64,000 nt of DNA from Capsicum annuum (GCF_002878395.1 NC_061115.1:152267549-152331548); one strand, 5' to 3'; shown: positions 1 to 15,346, counted from the first letter of the stretch. Translations and numbers: made by a program. Notes: generated from the letters alone by a model not told the origin.

Positions 1-21
1 AAGCCTGTTTTAGTTGTCCTT

Positions 22-536
22 TTGGAAATCCATAGAGAAAACCATCAATCCCTGCCTACCGAATTCAGCTTCTCAAACGTAGCGGCCGTCCCAGCTGAGG
101 GTCAGGCTGGGGGTATGGCAATTCTCTGGCATGATGATGTTTTACATGTAACTGACGTTGCCCTTACCCGCCAGGAAATTTACTGCATGGTTAAGGTGGT
201 GACTTCAACGACATTACAAGGACAAATGAGAAGTTTGGGGGTAGGGGGTTCTCTGCTTCTAGAGCAAATAACTTCTTAAACTGTCTCAATTACTGCAATA
301 TGCTTGATCTAGGTTTTAGTGGCAGTAAGTTTACCTGGACAAATCTCAGACGCCATGGCTATTTGATCTTAGAGCGTCTAGATAGAATTAATAGCAATGC
401 AGCTTCGTTAGAACTCTTTTCCGAAGCTTCTGTCAAGCATCTCCCTCGTCTCCACTCTGATCACTGTCCTCTAAGTCTTGCTTTAACCCCGACCTATCCT
501 ATAAACAATAGACCCGTCAGGCTAGAGTCTATATAG
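22..536 (+). pseudogene. LINE ORF2 endonuclease, C-terminal part
   Basis: Two short open stretches in different frames (22-279 and 300-536) together resemble the C-terminal half of an apurinic endonuclease domain. The second contains LERLDR followed by SDHCPL, the usual form of the catalytic-histidine motif in plant L1 endonucleases. A frameshift separates the pieces near 279-300, and an in-frame TAG at 534-536 separates it from the reverse transcriptase region, which continues in the same frame. Confidence 0.8.
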
Positions 537-584
537 ACCTTTCACCCTCAGTTCTCTGAAGTTGTCTCATACTCCTGGCTCACC

Positions 585-2422
585 ATGAATGACTTGTTTC
601 TTCCCTCTATTGCCTTATTCAAAAATGAGATCTCTTTTTGGAATAGAGAGGTTTTTGGCAACATTTTTGTTAAGAAAAGGAAGCTGCTAGCCAGATTAGT
701 GGGAATCCAAGCTTCTCCAAACTACCCAACTAGCTCCTTCTTGCAAACTCTTGAAGTTGACTTGTCTCAGGAATTAAATCGCTTATTGCAATTGGAACAT
801 GACTTGTGGCAATTAAAATCAAGGGTTAACTGGCTCAATAATGGGGATGCAAACACAAAGTTCTTCCATATCTCTGTCCTTAACAGAAGACGTAAGAATC
901 GTATTCTAGCTCTACGAGACCAAGGTGGAAACTGGATTGAAGGACGAGATAATTTGGAGTTTCATATCATTAATTTCTTCAAAAATCTTTTCACTATGGA
1001 TCTCATTGCATGCCCGCAGCAAGGTTTGTATGCACCTTCTCGATTCGTACCACCAGCTGTGCATGTCCTGCTAGAACAGCCCCTCACTAGAGGTGAGATC
1101 TCCTCAGCACTCAACTCGTTTAAACCCTTTTAAGGCCCCGGGTCCGGATGGCTTGCACCCTTTTTTCTTCCAGAGATACTGGGAAATTGTAGGAAAATCT
1201 CTTGAGGATTTTTGTGCTCAAGTTTTCACTGAGTGGGCTATCCCGCCTATTGTGAACCAGACTTACATCTACCTAATCCCTAAGACCAGTTTTGCAGCCA
1301 CCATATCTCAATACGGACCCATTAGTCTCTGCAACACTGTGTATAAAGTTATTACAAATATCATCGTAAATCGTATAAAACCTTATCTCCAGGAAATTAT
1401 TGGCCCTAAGTCTAGTTTCTTAGCAGGAAGAAGGGCTTCAGATAGTGCTCTGCTAGTTCAAGAGGTGCTACATTTTCTTAAAAAGCGTAAAGGAAACAAG
1501 CACTTGATGATGCTTAAAATTGATCTGGAAAAAGCCTTTGACCGTCCTGAATGGTCCTTCATCCACGACACCCTGATATATTTTAACTTTCCCTCTAAAA
1601 TCATCCGGCTAATCATGTCTTGTATCTGTACATCAACCATCTCAGTCCTTATCAATGGGGGATCCACTCCATTTTTTGCTCCCAATAGAGGTATCCGTCA
1701 GGGTAACCCCTTGTCACCATACATATTTATCCTTTGCATGGAAAGGCTATCTAGAAGAATCGACATAGCTGTTGATCACCTTCTCTGGACGCCAATTGTC
1801 ACCTATCCAAGGGGTATTCTTATTTCCCACCTTTTTTTCGCAGACGATATCATCCTCTGTGGAGAAATAAATGATTCTACCTGCATGGCCATCTCAACAG
1901 CAATGTCCCAATTTGGAGTTATCTCAGGGCAAAAAATAAATTACTCCAAGTCAAAAATCTTTTTCTCAGATAATACACCAACTGCAAAAAAGATTCTAGC
2001 TTGTACTAACCTACACTTAAGTAAGGGCTCCTCTTTTGGGAAATATCTCGGGTTTCCAATGTCCACGAGGTTGGCCAAATCAGACTACCAAGTACTCGTG
2101 GACACCTTCAAAGCCCCGCCTATCAGGTTGGAAACGAAAATTCCTCACCTTGGCTGGGAAGGCCACACTTATCCAGTCTACCCTTAATAGCCTCCCAAAT
2201 CATATCATGCAGCTTATTCAACTTCCAGCCTATGTGGTTAAAGAGCTCCAACGTCATGAGCGAAATTTTCTTTGGGGCTCTACGCAAACCCGTAGGAGGA
2301 TTCATCTTCTCAAATGGTCGATGGTTACAAAACCGAAGGATGAAGGCGGGTTAGGCATTCAAGACTTAGTCCCAAAAAATAAAGCTTTATTGGCATGCTC
2401 ATCTTGGCGTTGTTTTCACTAG
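585..2422 (+). pseudogene. LINE ORF2 reverse transcriptase
   Basis: Reverse transcriptase spread over three frames: 585-1133, 1093-2187 and 2036-2422. Visible landmarks are FKAPGPDGLHP near 1130, the LIPK and ISLCN region near 1275-1335, KIDLEKAFDRPEW near 1517-1550, GIRQGNPLSPYIF near 1690-1730, and the FADD form of the catalytic box near 1840. Frame changes occur near 1130 and 2040-2190, and a TAG ends the third stretch at 2420. The order and spacing match plant L1 reverse transcriptases. It is non-functional. Confidence 0.9.
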
Positions 2423-2548
2423 AACAACACCATCTGGGCAAATTTACTTAAAGGAAAATACCTTTGGCGACCACACAATAATCTTAGTACAGCTGCTACA
2501 ATCTCTAGAACTTGGAGAGCCCTCCAGCAGGGTTGGAAGACCTGCCAG

Positions 2549-3319
2549 TTGGGCCTTCGTTGGCAGCCTGCTACAGGTCGCTTCATCAACTTCTTTACTG
2601 ACTCTTGGATCAAACCAAACTCCACCATTCGATCCCTTTTACAAGGGCCCCTCCTTCCTGAAGAAAGCGAAGCCAATGTGGTGAAGTTTAGAACCTCCGA
2701 AATATGGGATTTCTCGGCACTCTCTATTGATCTTCCACCTGGGGTTGTCTCCCAAATTCAACAAGTTTATTTTCCCAGGTTCGCAAGTACTTTTGATCGC
2801 ATCACTTGGGGATTAACAAATTCGGGCCTCTTTAGTGTTAAAACATGCATGTCTGCTCTAGCTTCCTTTAATAACCCTTCATCCACTGTCACGAGCCAAA
2901 CAAATCACCATCCAAACTTCAACTGGATCTGGCGGCTTCCGATCCCTCCTAAAATCAAACACTTCCTCTGGCTGCTTAATCATGACAGAACGCCAACAGC
3001 TGCATATCTCCACCATATAAGGGTTATTGACTCACCAACATGTCGCCTCTGCGACTGCTCCACTGCAGAAACAAATGCGCACATTTTCCTGTTTTGTCCT
3101 AAAGTGACTTCACTCTGGGACTATATCCAAATTAAAAATGAGGCACACTCTTTAACAGATCCCTCCCTAGCACCAACTCAATGGTTGCAAAGGTTCATAC
3201 GACTTAGAGTTCCCGCTATCTCCAATAGATTGGGTCTTATTCCTTCATCGGTTTTCCTTTGCTTTTGTCTTTGGTCAATTTGGACTGCGCGCACAGAATT
3301 GCTTCTACACTGTCTTTAG
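2549..3319 (+). pseudogene. LINE ORF2 zf-RVT domain
   Basis: An open stretch of 256 codons carrying the zf-RVT domain found after the reverse transcriptase in plant LINEs. The segment PPKIKHFLWLL and the pattern CRLC followed by ETNAHIFLFCPKV (Cys-Cys-His-Cys) lie around 2947-3110. It is in the same frame as the previous fragment and separated from it by the stop at 2420. The end at 3319 is a stop, and RNase H fragments follow in other frames. Confidence 0.85.
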
Positions 3320-3389
3320 ACCGTATCTGTCACAGTGTAACTGAGTTTTGGTTTCTCACTGGGCCCACAAAAGTTGAGAGATGTACTAT

Positions 3390-3920
3390 TCCTATGTATG
3401 TTAAATGGAAGCCCCCTGACCAGACTAATATCATGCTAAACACTGACTGTGCAGCCCATTCTGAGCTTCCTGATCATTAATCTTTAGGAGGTGTCTTTAG
3501 AAATTACTCAAGCAACTGGCTGCAGTCATACTAGGTCTTCAGCTAGCTTATCAGCATATCCACTCCCCGTTGGAAATCGGTACAGACTCACAGCAGCTAG
3601 CTAACTTATTAATTAATGCAACATGCTCTAACTCAAATGTTATCTCTGATTGCAGGTTCCTTCTCCACAGACTGGGTCGCCCTAAAATACATCATATCTA
3701 CAGGGAACAGAACAAGTTAGCCGACGGACTAGCTAGGAGTGTTTGTAATAATAATGTCTCTACTACTGTACTGCTTTGGGAGCCTCCACCGTCACTTTTA
3801 GTGATTTTGCGTGCGGATAAGAATGGAGTCCCAAGTGTTAGGAGAGTGAAGCAGCCCCTTACCCGTATTATATTAGTTCTAGTAGAGATGCTCAGGTTGT
3901 ACAGTCTTCAGAGTCTGTAG
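3390..3920 (+). pseudogene. LINE RNase H domain, broken
   Basis: Two fragments resemble the RNase H domain that ends many plant LINE ORF2 proteins. VKWKPPDQTNIMLNTD near 3398-3445 carries the first catalytic Asp. The stretch from 3570 has EIGTDSQQLANLL and IHHIYREQNKLADGLAR, the second Asp and the conserved C-terminal motif. They are in different frames with stops between them. About 70 bp separate this from the poly(A) tail. Confidence 0.82.
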
Positions 3921-3999
3921 TGGTACAGCCACAAGTTCAGTCTCTGTAATCCTTGTACTGTAATATAAATAAAAATCTTTTTTACCAAAAAAAAAAAAG

Positions 4000-4549
4000 A
4001 GCCGAACATATTTTCATAAGCTATTTTCGTCACCCTCAGGACAACGGAGAATAAACTGTCCATGTGCAGTATTGAAAACTAGACAAACGGACAGAATCGT
4101 ACTGAGACTATTGAAGTAGTTTTAAAGAGCCGTTAGGTACAGTAATGAATTTCACATTTCTATAGGGCAAGTGGAAGAAATAAAAAATGACACAAAAATA
4201 AACACGCACTTCAACTAGTAATCCTGTATGGAAGAACCTACTGATCTTCTGAATGCCCACAAACTACATGTTTGTAGTAACAAAAAAGAATTAATAGATG
4301 TGAACTCATCTAGAACTGCCTAGGGCATTCTTTACTAACACATCAATTTAATAAATAAAAGAATTGCAGTGATGGACCTAACTCTGATCACCACCATCCT
4401 TGCCTTGGAATATAAGATATTCCACCAAGGCTGGCCTAGAACATAGCTTGCATTTGATGCTGTAGAACACTGCTCATCACATGGACAACAGACCGACCCC
4501 TCAAAAACTCATTTTTGTAATGCCTAAGAGATGTTCCTTAACACAAAAT
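4000..4549. other. Intergenic 3' flank of the kinase gene
   Basis: Lies between the LINE tail and the kinase stop codon. It should hold the 3' UTR of the minus-strand kinase gene. I see no open frame, no repeat and no clear AATAAA on the minus strand. Confidence 0.5.
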
Positions 4550-8341
<3,792 letters not shown>

Positions 8342-8651
8342 CTCTTCCCTTTTTCAATTTATCCAAATCTTAAATAGAAATTCTCTTTCAAACTTAAAAT
8401 TAAAAAAAAAAAAATTGTTGTTCCTCCTCTTTTTTTTTTAAATCAGAAACAAAGAAAGTTTCTGAAATTTTCCTTCAATTATAGAAGGAAAAAAGAGAGA
8501 AGGCTAAGAATTAACAAGAAATTAATATTCAGAACAAGAAGCATAGAAAAATGAATTGAAGAAATAATAAATTTATCTGTTTGTTCTCCTTTCTGCGTTC
8601 AACAAAAAGGAGACAAGAGGGAAGAGAAATTGAAAACGAAACTGCTCTGAC

Positions 8652-8664
8652 AATAATATAAAAG
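8652..8664 (-). promoter_or_regulatory. Possible TATA box of the kinase gene
   Basis: Read on the minus strand, CTTTTATATTATT lies about 310 bp upstream of the kinase ATG and just outside the Mutator-like element that begins near 8745. Position and composition fit a TATA box with a start site around 8620, but AT-rich sequence is common here and a 5' UTR intron cannot be excluded. Confidence 0.3.
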
Positions 8665-8871
8665 GGACAAACATAAATATTGTACTCCATCTATCAAATA
8701 TACGTGTCATAATGAAAATTTTGAATATCAAAATTTAAAATTGGTTGAGGTTACTAAATTTGTTTCAAAATTTTACTTAAAACTCCTCAATCAAATTTGT
8801 ATCTATTAAACTTCTTAACTATCTAAAAATTATTTCTAATAGACTTTTTTTGTCAATCACCAAAAAAATAA

Positions 8872-10365
8872 GGCCAAACTCATCGATAGCCCCTGAACTT
8901 GACAAGATCTTTCACTTTGGCACCTCAAGTGGACGTTGTTCACTTTGACAACTCAAATAACATATGCGGATGTTATTTTGACACTTTTTGCTGAATCAGC
9001 AAAAATATATCATATTGCGTATATTACACACGCCGATGACGTATAAAGTGATCAATAATATTATGACATTTGTCATTTTTTTTCAAATTAATTGTTAAAT
9101 AACTATTTTTAATTAAAATAACAAAAATACCAATCAAATATTGACACTTGACAATTTTTTAACTTAAATAATTATAAAAAAATTATAAAATTTAATTCCC
9201 CCACTCCACCAATCCCCATCGATCTTCTACAGCAAACCCACCCCCTTCACCACTTGCCCGCACCCCCACCCCCACCCCTCAATTATCTTCTCCAACCTAC
9301 CCACCCACCCCTCACCCCCTTCACCAATCCCCATCCGTCTTCTCCAACCCACCCAACCCCCTCACTACCTGATCGCTCCCAGCCTCGAAACCCAAACGTC
9401 TAATTATTTTTGCGGAGTTTAACCAAAGCAATTTTATCAGCATCCCTAATTCAATCTCTTCATGGGAAGTTGTTGGAATTCAGCAGATGTTCATCCCCTT
9501 CAACTCCATTATTTCTCAACTCTCAAAGCTAAAGCTTCCCATCTCAAGAACCAAGCAGCTTCACGCTATCATAATCAAGACTCACCTTTCACACGACCCA
9601 TTTTATCAACCCCACCCACTTCCCCACCCCTCAATATGATATCATCTCCAATAAATAATAAAGTGTAATTAAAGTGAAGAATTTGTTGAAATCTTAACAC
9701 AGTTAGTAGAAATCTATTATGTTTTTGTGTATGCTCATTAGCTTTGTAAATTGAATCATCACAATCTCTAAAAAAAAAGAAAAAAAAAACTTAGATTCAC
9801 AAAATAGGTGAAATTTTTTTTTCTTGATTTTCTCCTCTTGTTTTTTCTGTTGATTCGATCAATGAATGAAAAATCATTTCAAGAAGGGAACTCATTTTAA
9901 GAAACAAGAATGATTAAAATCAACATAAGCGAAAATCAACCATTCTAATTTCTTGATTTCTTATTTCTTAAAGAAGGAAAATTCTTGATTTTTGTTAAAA
10001 TCAACTATTCTTATTTTTCAAATAGCGAATTAACCTTATTTCTTGATTTTTTATTTTTTTTTCTCTATTAATTCGATCAATGAAGGAGAAATTCGTGTAT
10101 GAATGTGTCAACGAAAGGAAAAAAAATGGTGGAAAAAAATGGATGGAAAGAGTAAGGAAAAAAGAGAAGGAAGATGAAAAAATTATAAAAATACCCCTGA
10201 AATGCACTTAAAAGCGAGTGTAATACACTCTCTTTATTGAATCAACAAAAAGTGTCAAAATGACACACTTATAGCTACATGAGGTGCCAAAAGTGCACGA
10301 CGTCCACTTGAGGTACCAAAGTGAAAGATCATGTCAAGTTCAGAAAATTGTCGATGGATTTGGCC
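8872..10365. mobile_element. Non-autonomous Mutator-like element (MULE) with 9-bp target duplication
   Basis: Perfect 9-bp direct repeats AAAAAATAA flank the element (8863-8871 and 10366-10374). The ends are inverted: GGCCAAACTCATCGA at the left and, reversed, GGCCAAATCCATCGA at the right. Similarity continues for about 150 bp (shared CTGAACTTGACA-GATCTTT, TTTTGACACTTTTTG). Long inverted repeats with a 9-bp duplication are diagnostic of MULEs. No transposase is present. The interior has a C-rich tract (9196-9360) and a piece of host coding sequence (about 9460-9615), so it is Pack-MULE-like. Confidence 0.88.
9460..9615 (+). pseudogene. Captured fragment of a pentatricopeptide-repeat (PPR) gene
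   Basis: In the frame whose codons start at 9514, the sequence reads LSKLKLPISRTKQLHAIIIK followed by THLSHDPFY. The pattern KQLHA-IIKT-L is the usual N-terminal opening of plant organellar PPR proteins. It lies inside the MULE and continues only briefly into unrelated proline-rich codons before a stop at about 9639. Another frame is open for 68 codons here (9462-9668) but does not resemble a known family. Assignment is by motif recognition. Confidence 0.6.
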
Positions 10366-11525
10366 AAAAAATAAAAAGTGAATGTAAAACATTCGCCATG
10401 ACATGACAAAATTGCTTAATTAAAAAATAACACATAACATTAAAAGGTCCAAAATAATTATTAAAAGATAATTATAATTTTTCTCATAATTTTTTTGAAA
10501 AAAAAAAAAAAAAAACAGCCACTAAACACCCAGCCAACCCCCACCCCCTACCTCGCCCTCTTCTCCTTTATCTTGTTTTCATTTTTACTATTGATTTCAT
10601 TCTTCACTCTATCTTCTTCACCAAATTTTAATTAGTACCTCTAGGTTAAAAAAAAATGACCCCCACCCCCTCCTCTTTGTCCTCCTTCATTTGTTTCTCT
10701 GTTTTTAATTTATCTTTCTCTCAATTTTTCTTTTCAAAGTTAAATCTCCTTTATTTTTATTTTTTTTCTCCTCTTTTTGAATTTGTTTCGTTCTTTATAT
10801 GTTTGAGTTATAAAAATAAAAAACGGATGAGAGGTCTTGGAGATAGTAACGAAAAATCGTTATGCTCCATTAAAAAATGTTAAGAAGAGATGACAATGGT
10901 GAACTATTTTGAAATCGACGACAAAGAGAAATTGAGAGAACTTGATTCACTAATTGAGAGAACTTGATTCACTTTATCAAATCCTCTCATCATTTCAATA
11001 AGCTTAACGAATTTATATTTGATTTGTTGATGCTTGCTCAAAAATAATGGAAATTAATGAAAATTTGGATATCAGAAAATATTTTTTTATTGTAGATTCA
11101 GAAATATTTTTTATTTATTAAAAATAAAATAAAACAAAATAGTAAAGCATTAAAAAAAATTACAGTGGCTAAAAAATTGCTCTACCTCTAAAATCAAGAA
11201 AGGGGACGAAGAAGATGAAAACATGGGGGTTGAGAGTGAAGAAGATGACAGCATGGGGGTGGGGTTGCTCTTCTTTTGTTTTTTATTAATAAAGTATTAT
11301 TTATTCAGTAAATTTTTTAGAAAAATAAAAATAAAATATTATTTGGGATTCATTCACGCATCCACAGTGAATAAATACCATGTGACGTGTCATGTGGGTA
11401 AAAAAAAATCTGGACAGATCAAATTTCAGATGGGTTAGAAATCTGATATGTACAAGTATGAGTTGAGGGGTTTAAGTGAAATTTTAAAACAAATTTATTA
11501 TCCTATTAATGACTTAAACCTTTTA

Positions 11526-12434
11526 AATTATACATGCCTCTTTTTAGTTTACCCGTCACAACTAAAATTTTGATATTTAAATTTTTCAAAGTTATATATA
11601 TGTTATTCGAAAGAGAAATAACTTTTTAATACTTTATAAATTGCTTTTTAGTTTTATTCATTTTTACACATAAAGAATTTGAAAAAATTATTCATTCACA
11701 TTTTAAGAAGATTAGAGATCTCATTTTCTTATTTGGTTCGAGGGAGATACAAATAAAGTCTATTTCAACATCTTGCTTATCGAACTATATGAAGTATATT
11801 ATTATTGTTATAAATTTAAATTCTGATTGTAAATTTGAACATAATTTTAAAAAAATAAAATTGTATATTAAAGTTTATATAAAAATATTACTCCCCATAC
11901 AACAATACTTGTTCATTATTTATTTGATATACATATTAAAAAATATTAAATAATAGAATAATTTTATTATATCATCGACTTAACATACATATTAAAATAT
12001 AATAAATAATAAAGTAATTTTATTATATCATCTTTTGAATATAATAAACTTTTAATGTCTTAGAAAAAAATTAAATGATGAATACTATTTAATAATAAAG
12101 ATAAAATAAATAAAAAAGATAAATTTTATATTAAATTTTAGATGATATAAATATCACTAGATATCTATTTTTATATTCTAAAATTTAACAGAAGGAATAC
12201 TTTCAATAATTAATAATTTTAAGAAAAATATAAAAAAAAATAATATGTTCTCGAAAATTTCAAGTTTGCCACATTGAACAAAATATCTTCCTTTTGTTTT
12301 TTCTCTCTCTATGAAATTAAAATATCAAATAAGCGGTCAAAGTCATACACCATTTCTACATTGTTTTGGGCACTTCTAGTCAAACTTTGATGTCGTACCG
12401 CCTAAAGCACCACTGGATGAACAGACTCTGAAGA
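11526..12434. other. AT-rich spacer
   Basis: Very AT-rich with no coding signal. The segment 11527-11600 resembles 8690-8745 in direct orientation (shared GTCA-AA-T-AAAATTTTGA). This suggests a Stowaway-like MITE split by the Mutator-like elements; a GAGGGAGAT motif at about 11740 could be its other end. Confidence 0.35.
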
Positions 12435-12560
12435 AAATGGGCTATATGCCTAATACAATCCTAGAAGCTAGCTCACGAGGTACGTATTGCTTAAGAATAT
12501 ACAGAGATAAACACTCAATTTCCTCAAACCAATGTGGGACACTTCACACCTCCAACAACA
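12435..12560 (-). mobile_element. TRIM/Copia-type LTR fragment
   Basis: Read on the minus strand: TGTTGGAGGTGTGAAGTGTC, then CCACATTGGTTTGAG, a TATA-like stretch, then CCTCGTGAGCTAGCTTCTAG and TTAGGC. This is the order of short LTRs of a TRIM family that also occurs at 44985-45263. No primer site or second LTR is seen, so it is a solo LTR or a fragment. Confidence 0.45.
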
Positions 12561-13390
12561 CTAGACTGGACAGTTGATGCATGGACAATATAACACTGGA
12601 GGTCTTGACACTGGAAAACCAAGATCATAAACGGAGACAACAATTTATTCCCTACAAATGTCAAACTCTTGACATAATCACATGATTATAAAAGAAAAAA
12701 AAACAGTCACAAATTGGGAAGTTTATAAAAACAGGAAAGCTCCCAATATGTTAAAAAAAGAGTGACCTATATAAAATCCTATGAGGAAAACATTTGATGT
12801 AAAGTGAAAGATCATTTTCAGAAGACTATCATAAATCGACACTAACAAATGGTAAGACAACTGATGCAAATGGAATTAAGCCTTTTTTTTTTTTTTGTAA
12901 TAAGTAAATGAGACAAACTAAAAAGTATAGGTTAAGAGAATATAATGTCCGGTAGCACTATAACCAAATTAAAAGAAACAATTTTCCAAATAAAAAGAAG
13001 CACAAAGGAATAGAAACTGCTTTGGCCCTTCACATTCTAATGCCACAGCACCATTCAACCAGCTAACCAAGCAAGTTATTTGTTCCTCTGGAAAACACTC
13101 AAGTAATCTGTATAAGAAAACCTAATTGCTTCATTTCTAAAATTCCAAAATCTACACGTCTCCAGCAATTTACAACAAGTACACTAACCAATTAATTACT
13201 AAAGTTAGTGAACATTTGTTTACACATAGCATGCATATACGCAATCAAAGCCACCTCAAGGTTAAGAAATAGGGGGAGATTTGTCTTTTTAGACGTAGTG
13301 TCAGGATCAGTTTAGCTCAAACTGATCCACCTACAGCTCACAAACACGTCACATGTAAAAAGCACAGGATCAGCACAGCCCAAAAGCACA
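12561..13390. other. Spacer between TRIM fragment and SINE
   Basis: No gene recognised. Contains a T-run near 12885 and ordinary intron-like sequence. If the AMMECR1-type gene were whole its next exons should lie here or further left on the minus strand; I looked for the conserved second-exon region and did not find it. Confidence 0.4.
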
Positions 13391-13503
13391 CACAACAACA
13401 ACAGCATACAAAGTGTAGTCCCCAAAGTGGCGTCCCGGAGGGTAGGACATACACATACGCTACACAACCTTTATGAGTAGAGAACAGTGTCTGATAGACC
13501 TTT
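13391..13503 (-). mobile_element. Au-family SINE, 3' part
   Basis: On the minus strand: GGTCTATCAGACACTGTTCT, then CTACTC, then GTATGTCCTACCCTCCGGG, then CCACTTTGGGGACTACACTT and a GTTGTTGTTGT tail. This is the 3' half of the Au SINE common in Solanaceae, with its typical GTT-rich end. It lies in what would be intron 1 of the AMMECR1-type gene. Confidence 0.65.
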
Positions 13504-13590
13504 CAATTTGCAAGTCCGTCAATATGTACGTTTCTAATTTTAAGCTAAAAGGGGAAGGAGAAAGAAAAGAGAAAGAAACAAGTAGCTTAC

Positions 13591-13694
13591 TGTTGACCGT
13601 CATCGAAAGCAGGAGGAGGAACTTGTTCGCTATTGTAGTAAGCAACCAAAGTATCAAAGCAGTAAACAACCATTTCCCTATTTGCCCACACCAT
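13591..13694 (-). pseudogene. Orphan first exon of an AMMECR1-family gene
   Basis: The ATG at 13694-13692 opens MVWANREMVVYCFDTLVAYY, followed by NSEQVPPPAFDDGQ, the conserved N-terminus of plant AMMECR1-like proteins. A clean GT donor (GTAAGC) follows 13591 in the right phase to continue the reading frame. The family is an AMMECR1-domain protein of poorly defined function. Later exons (the LRGCIGTL-type core) are not seen between here and the kinase gene, a region now filled with SINE, TRIM and Mutator-like sequence. So the gene is probably truncated. A 69-codon frame over the same DNA is only readthrough of the donor, and the 86-codon plus-strand frame is its shadow. Confidence 0.72.
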
Positions 13695-13929
13695 TTTTAC
13701 TTCCAATTCGTTAATTATCAAGTTAAAGTTTAACAGTATATGAAACAATTGAGTTTTCACCTTCTTGATTTTTTACAAATTATCAAACTAGAATTGAGTG
13801 GAGAATCAGAACAAAGCAAATTGGGGAGAAAAGAGCCTTTGGAGTGTTCCCCTTTCTTTCCTTTCTTTCGAATTTGTGCTCTCCCTTTTTTTATTTTTTA
13901 TTTTTTCCTTTCTCAAAGGCTGCATATCG

Positions 13930-13938
13930 CTATAAATT
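13930..13938 (-). promoter_or_regulatory. Possible TATA box of the AMMECR1-type exon
   Basis: Minus-strand AATTTATAG about 235 bp upstream of the ATG at 13694. Spacing fits a promoter with a 5' UTR of about 200 bases, but there is no independent support. Confidence 0.25.
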
Positions 13939-14029
13939 AAGATTTTTAATTCATAATTTTTGTTATTTTAGCTTAAAGTGCTTAAATCACTATTTAATCT
14001 GCAATCTATATCTATAATATATATATTTA

Positions 14030-14830
14030 TATCTATATCTATAATATATATAATCTATAATATATTAAAAATGTAAAGGGTCTTTTACATATTATTTGAA
14101 CTTTCTGTGCTTCATTAAAAGTTTTTGCTTTAGAAAAAATCGTCTTTTCATTATTTTTTTCTAATATTTAAGAGTTAAAAATTACTTAAATATAATTATG
14201 GTAAAATCTTTCCTTATTAGAAGTCATCATCAGAATTTTAAAAATTTTTCCTAATTTAAAAGATGAAATTAATTAAATATATTTACGATAAAATTTTCCT
14301 TATTAGAAATCATCAAAATTAATGACAATTGATACCTTTTTTCATTAATTTAAGAATTTTAAATTAACTAAATTTGATTTTAACAAGATTTGAAAAATCT
14401 AGAAATAAATATAAAACTATTATAATAAGAAAAATTTAAGAAGTACCTGATTTTTAAAAGTTTTAAGCATGTAATAAGAATGTAATTAATAATTTTGTAA
14501 AGATTTGAATTTAAAAATAAGGAAAGATTTTACATATTAAAAAAATAAAATAATTGCAACACACATATGGTTCAAATTGATATGCCTGGCAACAAGGGAA
14601 AGGGGTACTATATGACAAACGCAAAAGTAATGATCTGCGCAACCACGTAAAACTTCTGGTGGTAAAACATATATCTGTATATGCTTATGTTTACATTATT
14701 ATATTAAAGTGTAAAAGATTTTTAAAAAGTGATTTGAATTTTTATACTTTATTTAAAATTTTTGCAATAGACAAAATTATTTAATTTTAAATAATTAAAC
14801 ATTACACGTGCAAGGCACGTGCGGTTAAAA
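14030..14830. mobile_element. Degenerate Helitron-like remnant
   Basis: Starts among TCTATAATATAT repeats, and ends near a hairpin-forming ACGTGCAAGGCACGT at about 14805-14820, the sort of GC hairpin found near Helitron 3' ends. The terminal CTAG is missing. Blocks near 14050 and 14700 resemble each other (AAAATGTAAAGGG / AAGTGTAAAAGAT). No coding sequence. Confidence 0.35.
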
Positions 14831-15013
14831 AGTGCTTTGAAATTTTTGACCTTCATTTATTATTTAATATTTGTATAATATTGACTCCTATTATTTTAAA
14901 ACTAAGAATTCTAAAATATATGATAAGAGATAATTTTGTTTTGTAATTTGTTTAGAACCTTACCAAAAAAAAGTAATTTGTTTAGAAATTGTTTGTTGAA
15001 TTCACCATACATA

Positions 15014-15310
15014 TCTATATATATATATAAAAGCAAAACTTAGGCCTAGACAAAATGCCACGTGTCAAGTTATTAAATTAGCCACGTGGCAATTTTTAAG
15101 ATAATATTTAATGATGTTGTGATAAAAAATTTAAATTAAAAAATATTAGAAAGTTTGAAACTTTCAAAAGATGTAGTAAATTTGGGTCATTCAAAATAAT
15201 TTTTTAACCTAATAAAACAGATGTAGTAAATTTTTTAAAAAAAAAAAAAAAAACTTAGGCCTAGACAAGACTTTTATTAAAAATAGAATAATAATAATAA
15301 TATCTATCTA

Positions 15311-15346
<36 letters not shown>

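Larger units (their letters stand above)
1..3999 (+). mobile_element. L1-type LINE, 5'-truncated and decayed, with poly(A) tail
   Basis: A non-LTR retrotransposon in plus orientation, entering at the window edge. The order of remnants is endonuclease C-terminus, reverse transcriptase, zf-RVT domain and RNase H, which is the ORF2 layout of plant L1 elements. An AATAAA-like signal lies near 3966 and an A-run at about 3987-3999 marks the 3' end. Coding is spread over all three plus frames with several stops, so it cannot encode a working protein. The 5' part and the upstream target duplication lie outside the window. The tail ends about 550 bp past the stop codon of the convergent kinase gene. 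Confidence 0.93.
8745..11525. mobile_element. Outer Mutator-like element C, interrupted by element at 8872
   Basis: The sequence at about 8748-8862 and the reverse complement of about 11395-11520 align: both contain AAATTTGTTT, AAAATTT-ACTTAAA and CCCCTCAA-type blocks in the same order. This indicates terminal inverted repeats of an element whose left repeat was later split by the insertion at 8872-10365. The interior (10375-11390) is A/T-rich with C-rich and G-rich patches. The exact ends and target duplication were not resolved. Confidence 0.5.

Noticed and set aside
10001..11438. Short Phe/Ser-rich frames in the MULE interiors
   Set aside because: Products of T-rich/A-rich low-complexity sequence with no homology visible.
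8680..11755. Stowaway-like MITE as an outermost layer around MULE C
   Set aside because: TACTCC and GAGGGAGATA motifs lie at suitable places, but the inverted-repeat match is too weak to claim.
13473..13733. 86-codon plus-strand frame
   Set aside because: It is the antisense of the AMMECR1-type exon plus a SINE end.
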